Shown: positions 19,383 through 20,821 of the stretch, in pieces
Layout: every line of letters begins with the position of its first letter
Numbering within the stretch: the first letter of the stretch is position 1
IMG/VR virus record: IMGVR_UViG_3300030107_001814
Span: 1 to 20,821 of that record
Reading direction: 5' to 3' (one strand)
DNA: 20,821 nucleotides
DNA from: a virus
Translations under genes and position numbers: made by a program
The notes under the pieces: generated by a model
What the model saw: the letters and a program-made list of their open reading frames with translations, nothing else
Databases searched by the model: none
Told to the model about the DNA's origin: nothing

Positions 19383-19433
19383 AATCGTATGTGATGTGAC
19401 TGAGTATGCTCTTACTGTAGTAAGATGCGAATA

Positions 19434-19441
19434 TATTTATA
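19434..19441 (-). promoter_or_regulatory. T4-type late promoter TATAAATA
   Basis: Perfect TATAAATA on the minus strand, one base after the U-run of the gp23 terminator and upstream of the 70-aa gene. Recognised by gp55 in T4. Confidence 0.75.
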
Positions 19442-19442
19442 C

Positions 19443-19471
19443 AAAAAAAGAGACCCCCGAAGGAGTCTCTT
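19443..19471 (-). terminator. Intrinsic terminator of gp23 with UUCG loop
   Basis: AGAGACUCC-UUCG-GGGGUCUCU: nine pairs including one G-U, a UUCG tetraloop and seven U residues. It lies 17 bases after the gp23 stop codon. Confidence 0.93.
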
Positions 19472-19488
19472 GAATCTTGTAATATAAA

Positions 19489-20821
19489 TTACATGAGGTT
19501 AGTAACTTTAACACGTCTGTAGTAACGGTTAGAGTCTTTCTTGATAGCACCAAGACCTTGAGTTGTTCCCTCAGCGAATGGGTTTGCAACCATTCCGTAT
19601 CTTGTCTTGAAGCCAATTTTTGGTTGGAATGTGTCCTGACCAACAGCACGAACCATCTGTAGTGGAACGTATGGGCAGTAGAACAGTCCTGCGTCATAAG
19701 GTGAAGAACCTTTATAACCCATGACGTAATACTGGTTAGCGTCAAGGTTAGCAGCGAATGGATCGATGTATACCTTGTAGCGTCCGTTAAGTGTACCAGC
19801 GAATGTGTTACCTGTGTCGTCAACCTGTAGGTTAGCGTTCAATGCAGGTGTGTAATCTAACTGGCCAGCAGCTGTAAGTGCAGAAGCAACGTCAGCAGAG
19901 CAAAGGATGATGTTACCCTTTCCACGACGAGTTCTTTGTGCGATAGCGTTAGCATCACGCTCTAGCTGGAAGATCATACCCTTGAACTTCTCAACCATCC
20001 ATCTTCCGTTTGAGTCAGTGTCAAGGTCAAAAGCACCAGCAGTTGCTGTGTTTGTTTGAGCACCTGCCTCAGCAGTCTTGTAAACAGTACGGATGATTTC
20101 TCTGTTGATTTCCGCAAGGATCTCAGTAGAGAGGATGTTTGCTAACTCAGCCTCAGCATCCAAACCATGAATGGCTTTGAGGTCTTGAGCGAGTTCTAAT
20201 GAGTACTCAGCTTTTAGAGCACGTGACTTAGCAGTAACCGAGACCTTCTCGATACTGAATGCCATCTCACGGAAGTCGTTAGAGGTTGTATTGTCCCCTA
20301 ATTTTTCCAAATCTTGTGTCTTGAATCCTTGTCCAACACCGTATGCGTTAGCAGATCCACCGTTCAAGATGCTTGGGTTAGTACCTGACTGAGCAGTAGT
20401 ACCAAAACCAACACTTGTTCCCTCGTCAGAACCACCTGTGTAATCACCTTGAGTAAGTGATGCAGCAGAGTTCTGTGCAGAGAATGCGGAATCTGGCTCG
20501 TTGAATAAGGCTTCTGTTCCTTGCTGATTGTCGTAACGACTTCTCATCGCAAAGATCAAACCTGTTGGTCCGTTCATTGGCTGAACACCAGCAAGGTCGT
20601 AAGCGACCAAGTTAGGCATTGCACGACGGATCAAGCTGATCAGTACGGGGTCGAAACCAGCAACTGGACCAGCAGCAGCAGCACCACCACTAAAACCTGC
20701 TGTACCAGCAGATGCAGGGTCTGTGTTTACTGTTGGAGGAGCTTCTGATAAGAATGCTCTCTCTTCTCTTAAAAATCTTTCTTGGTTTTCTAGAAGTTGG
20801 GCGGTAACTGCCTTCCTATGG
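19489..20821 (-). CDS. 23: Major capsid protein gp23, N terminus outside the window
   Basis: The frame is open at the window edge, giving 443 residues. Matches to T4-like cyanophage gp23 include LISLIRRAMPNLVAYDLAGVQPMNGPTGLIFAMRSRYD, the EMAFSIEKVSVTAKSRALKAEYSLELAQDLKAIHGLDAEAEL block, and the C-terminal KIGFKTRYGMVANPF. It forms the hexamers of the capsid shell. Visible residues 24-27 (LSE|A) fit the (L/I)xE cleavage site of the gp21 prohead protease, so the mature N terminus is probably APPTVN. Codon use is visibly more GC-rich and repetitive than in neighbouring genes, as expected for a very highly expressed protein. A strong terminator follows. Confidence 0.97.
   Translation of the reverse strand, partial: HRKAVTAQLLENQERFLREERAFLSEAPPTVNTDPASAGTAGFSGGAAAAGPVAGFDPVLISLIRRAMPNLVAYDLAGVQPMNGPTGLIFAMRSRYDNQQGTEALFNEPDSAFSAQNSAASLTQGDYTGGSDEGTSVGFGTTAQSGTNPSILNGGSANAYGVGQGFKTQDLEKLGDNTTSNDFREMAFSIEKVSVTAKSRALKAEYSLELAQDLKAIHGLDAEAELANILSTEILAEINREIIRTVYKTAEAGAQTNTATAGAFDLDTDSNGRWMVEKFKGMIFQLERDANAIAQRTRRGKGNIILCSADVASALTAAGQLDYTPALNANLQVDDTGNTFAGTLNGRYKVYIDPFAANLDANQYYVMGYKGSSPYDAGLFYCPYVPLQMVRAVGQDTFQPKIGFKTRYGMVANPFAEGTTQGLGAIKKDSNRYYRRVKVTNLM

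Noticed and set aside
19437-19823. 128-aa minus-strand frame, Thr/Leu-rich
   Set aside because: Shadow of gp23 that also reads through the terminator.

Overview
The window looks like a stretch of a T4-like cyanomyovirus genome (a contractile-tailed phage of marine Synechococcus or Prochlorococcus). Every gene I can support lies on the minus strand, so transcription runs from high to low coordinates. The T4 core genes are recognisable by motif: major capsid gp23, UvsY, UvsW, late sigma factor gp55, gp47/gp46, sliding clamp gp45, clamp loader gp44/gp62 and RegA. Cyanophage markers lie among them: three high-light-inducible (hli) genes, hsp20, purS, a DUF3110 gene, and many short genes packed with ATGA or TAATG stop-start overlaps. 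I see no tRNA, rRNA, CRISPR array, insertion sequence or integrase.

Layout in transcription order. (1) 20821-17785, virion region: gp23 (5' end cut off), a UUCG terminator fused to a late promoter, several small unknown genes, a second terminator fused to a sigma70-type -10, and a tail-tube-fold protein that is probably gp3. (2) 17807-15478, recombination: uvsY, uvsW and an Sm-like protein. (3) 15436-11583, an operon with its own strong promoter: gp55, purS, gp47, DUF3110, gp46. (4) 11586-9674, a patchwork of small transcription units: a secreted beta-barrel-like protein behind an attenuator-like leader, a 64-aa membrane protein, three hli genes and three tiny membrane proteins, with both sigma70-type and late promoters. 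(5) 9702-2643, the replication operon: DUF3310, gp45, two small genes, a 2OG-Fe(II) oxygenase, gp44, a sugar epimerase, a Dam-type methylase, four small genes, gp62, regA and a 248-aa unknown. (6) 2640-1: hsp20 with its own promoter, a nucleotidyltransferase-fold protein, a second Sm-like protein, and a B12-binding radical SAM enzyme that runs off the window.

How the parts fit: gp44/gp62 would load gp45, which in T4 serves both as the polymerase clamp and as the coactivator of gp55-dependent late transcription at TATAAATA sites. Three such sites occur here. RegA would damp translation of replication mRNAs. UvsW, UvsY, gp46 and gp47 form the recombination-dependent replication machinery. purS, the hli genes and hsp20 fit the usual cyanophage theme of keeping the host's nucleotide supply, photosynthetic membranes and protein folding working.

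The most unusual points are the B12 radical SAM gene; the replacement of the T4 gp44-gp62 junction by an epimerase/methylase/small-gene block; an overprinted epimerase-dam overlap of about 100 nt; terminator-promoter fusions built on one plan; two Sm-like genes that look like diverged relatives; and the structured leader of the beta-barrel gene.
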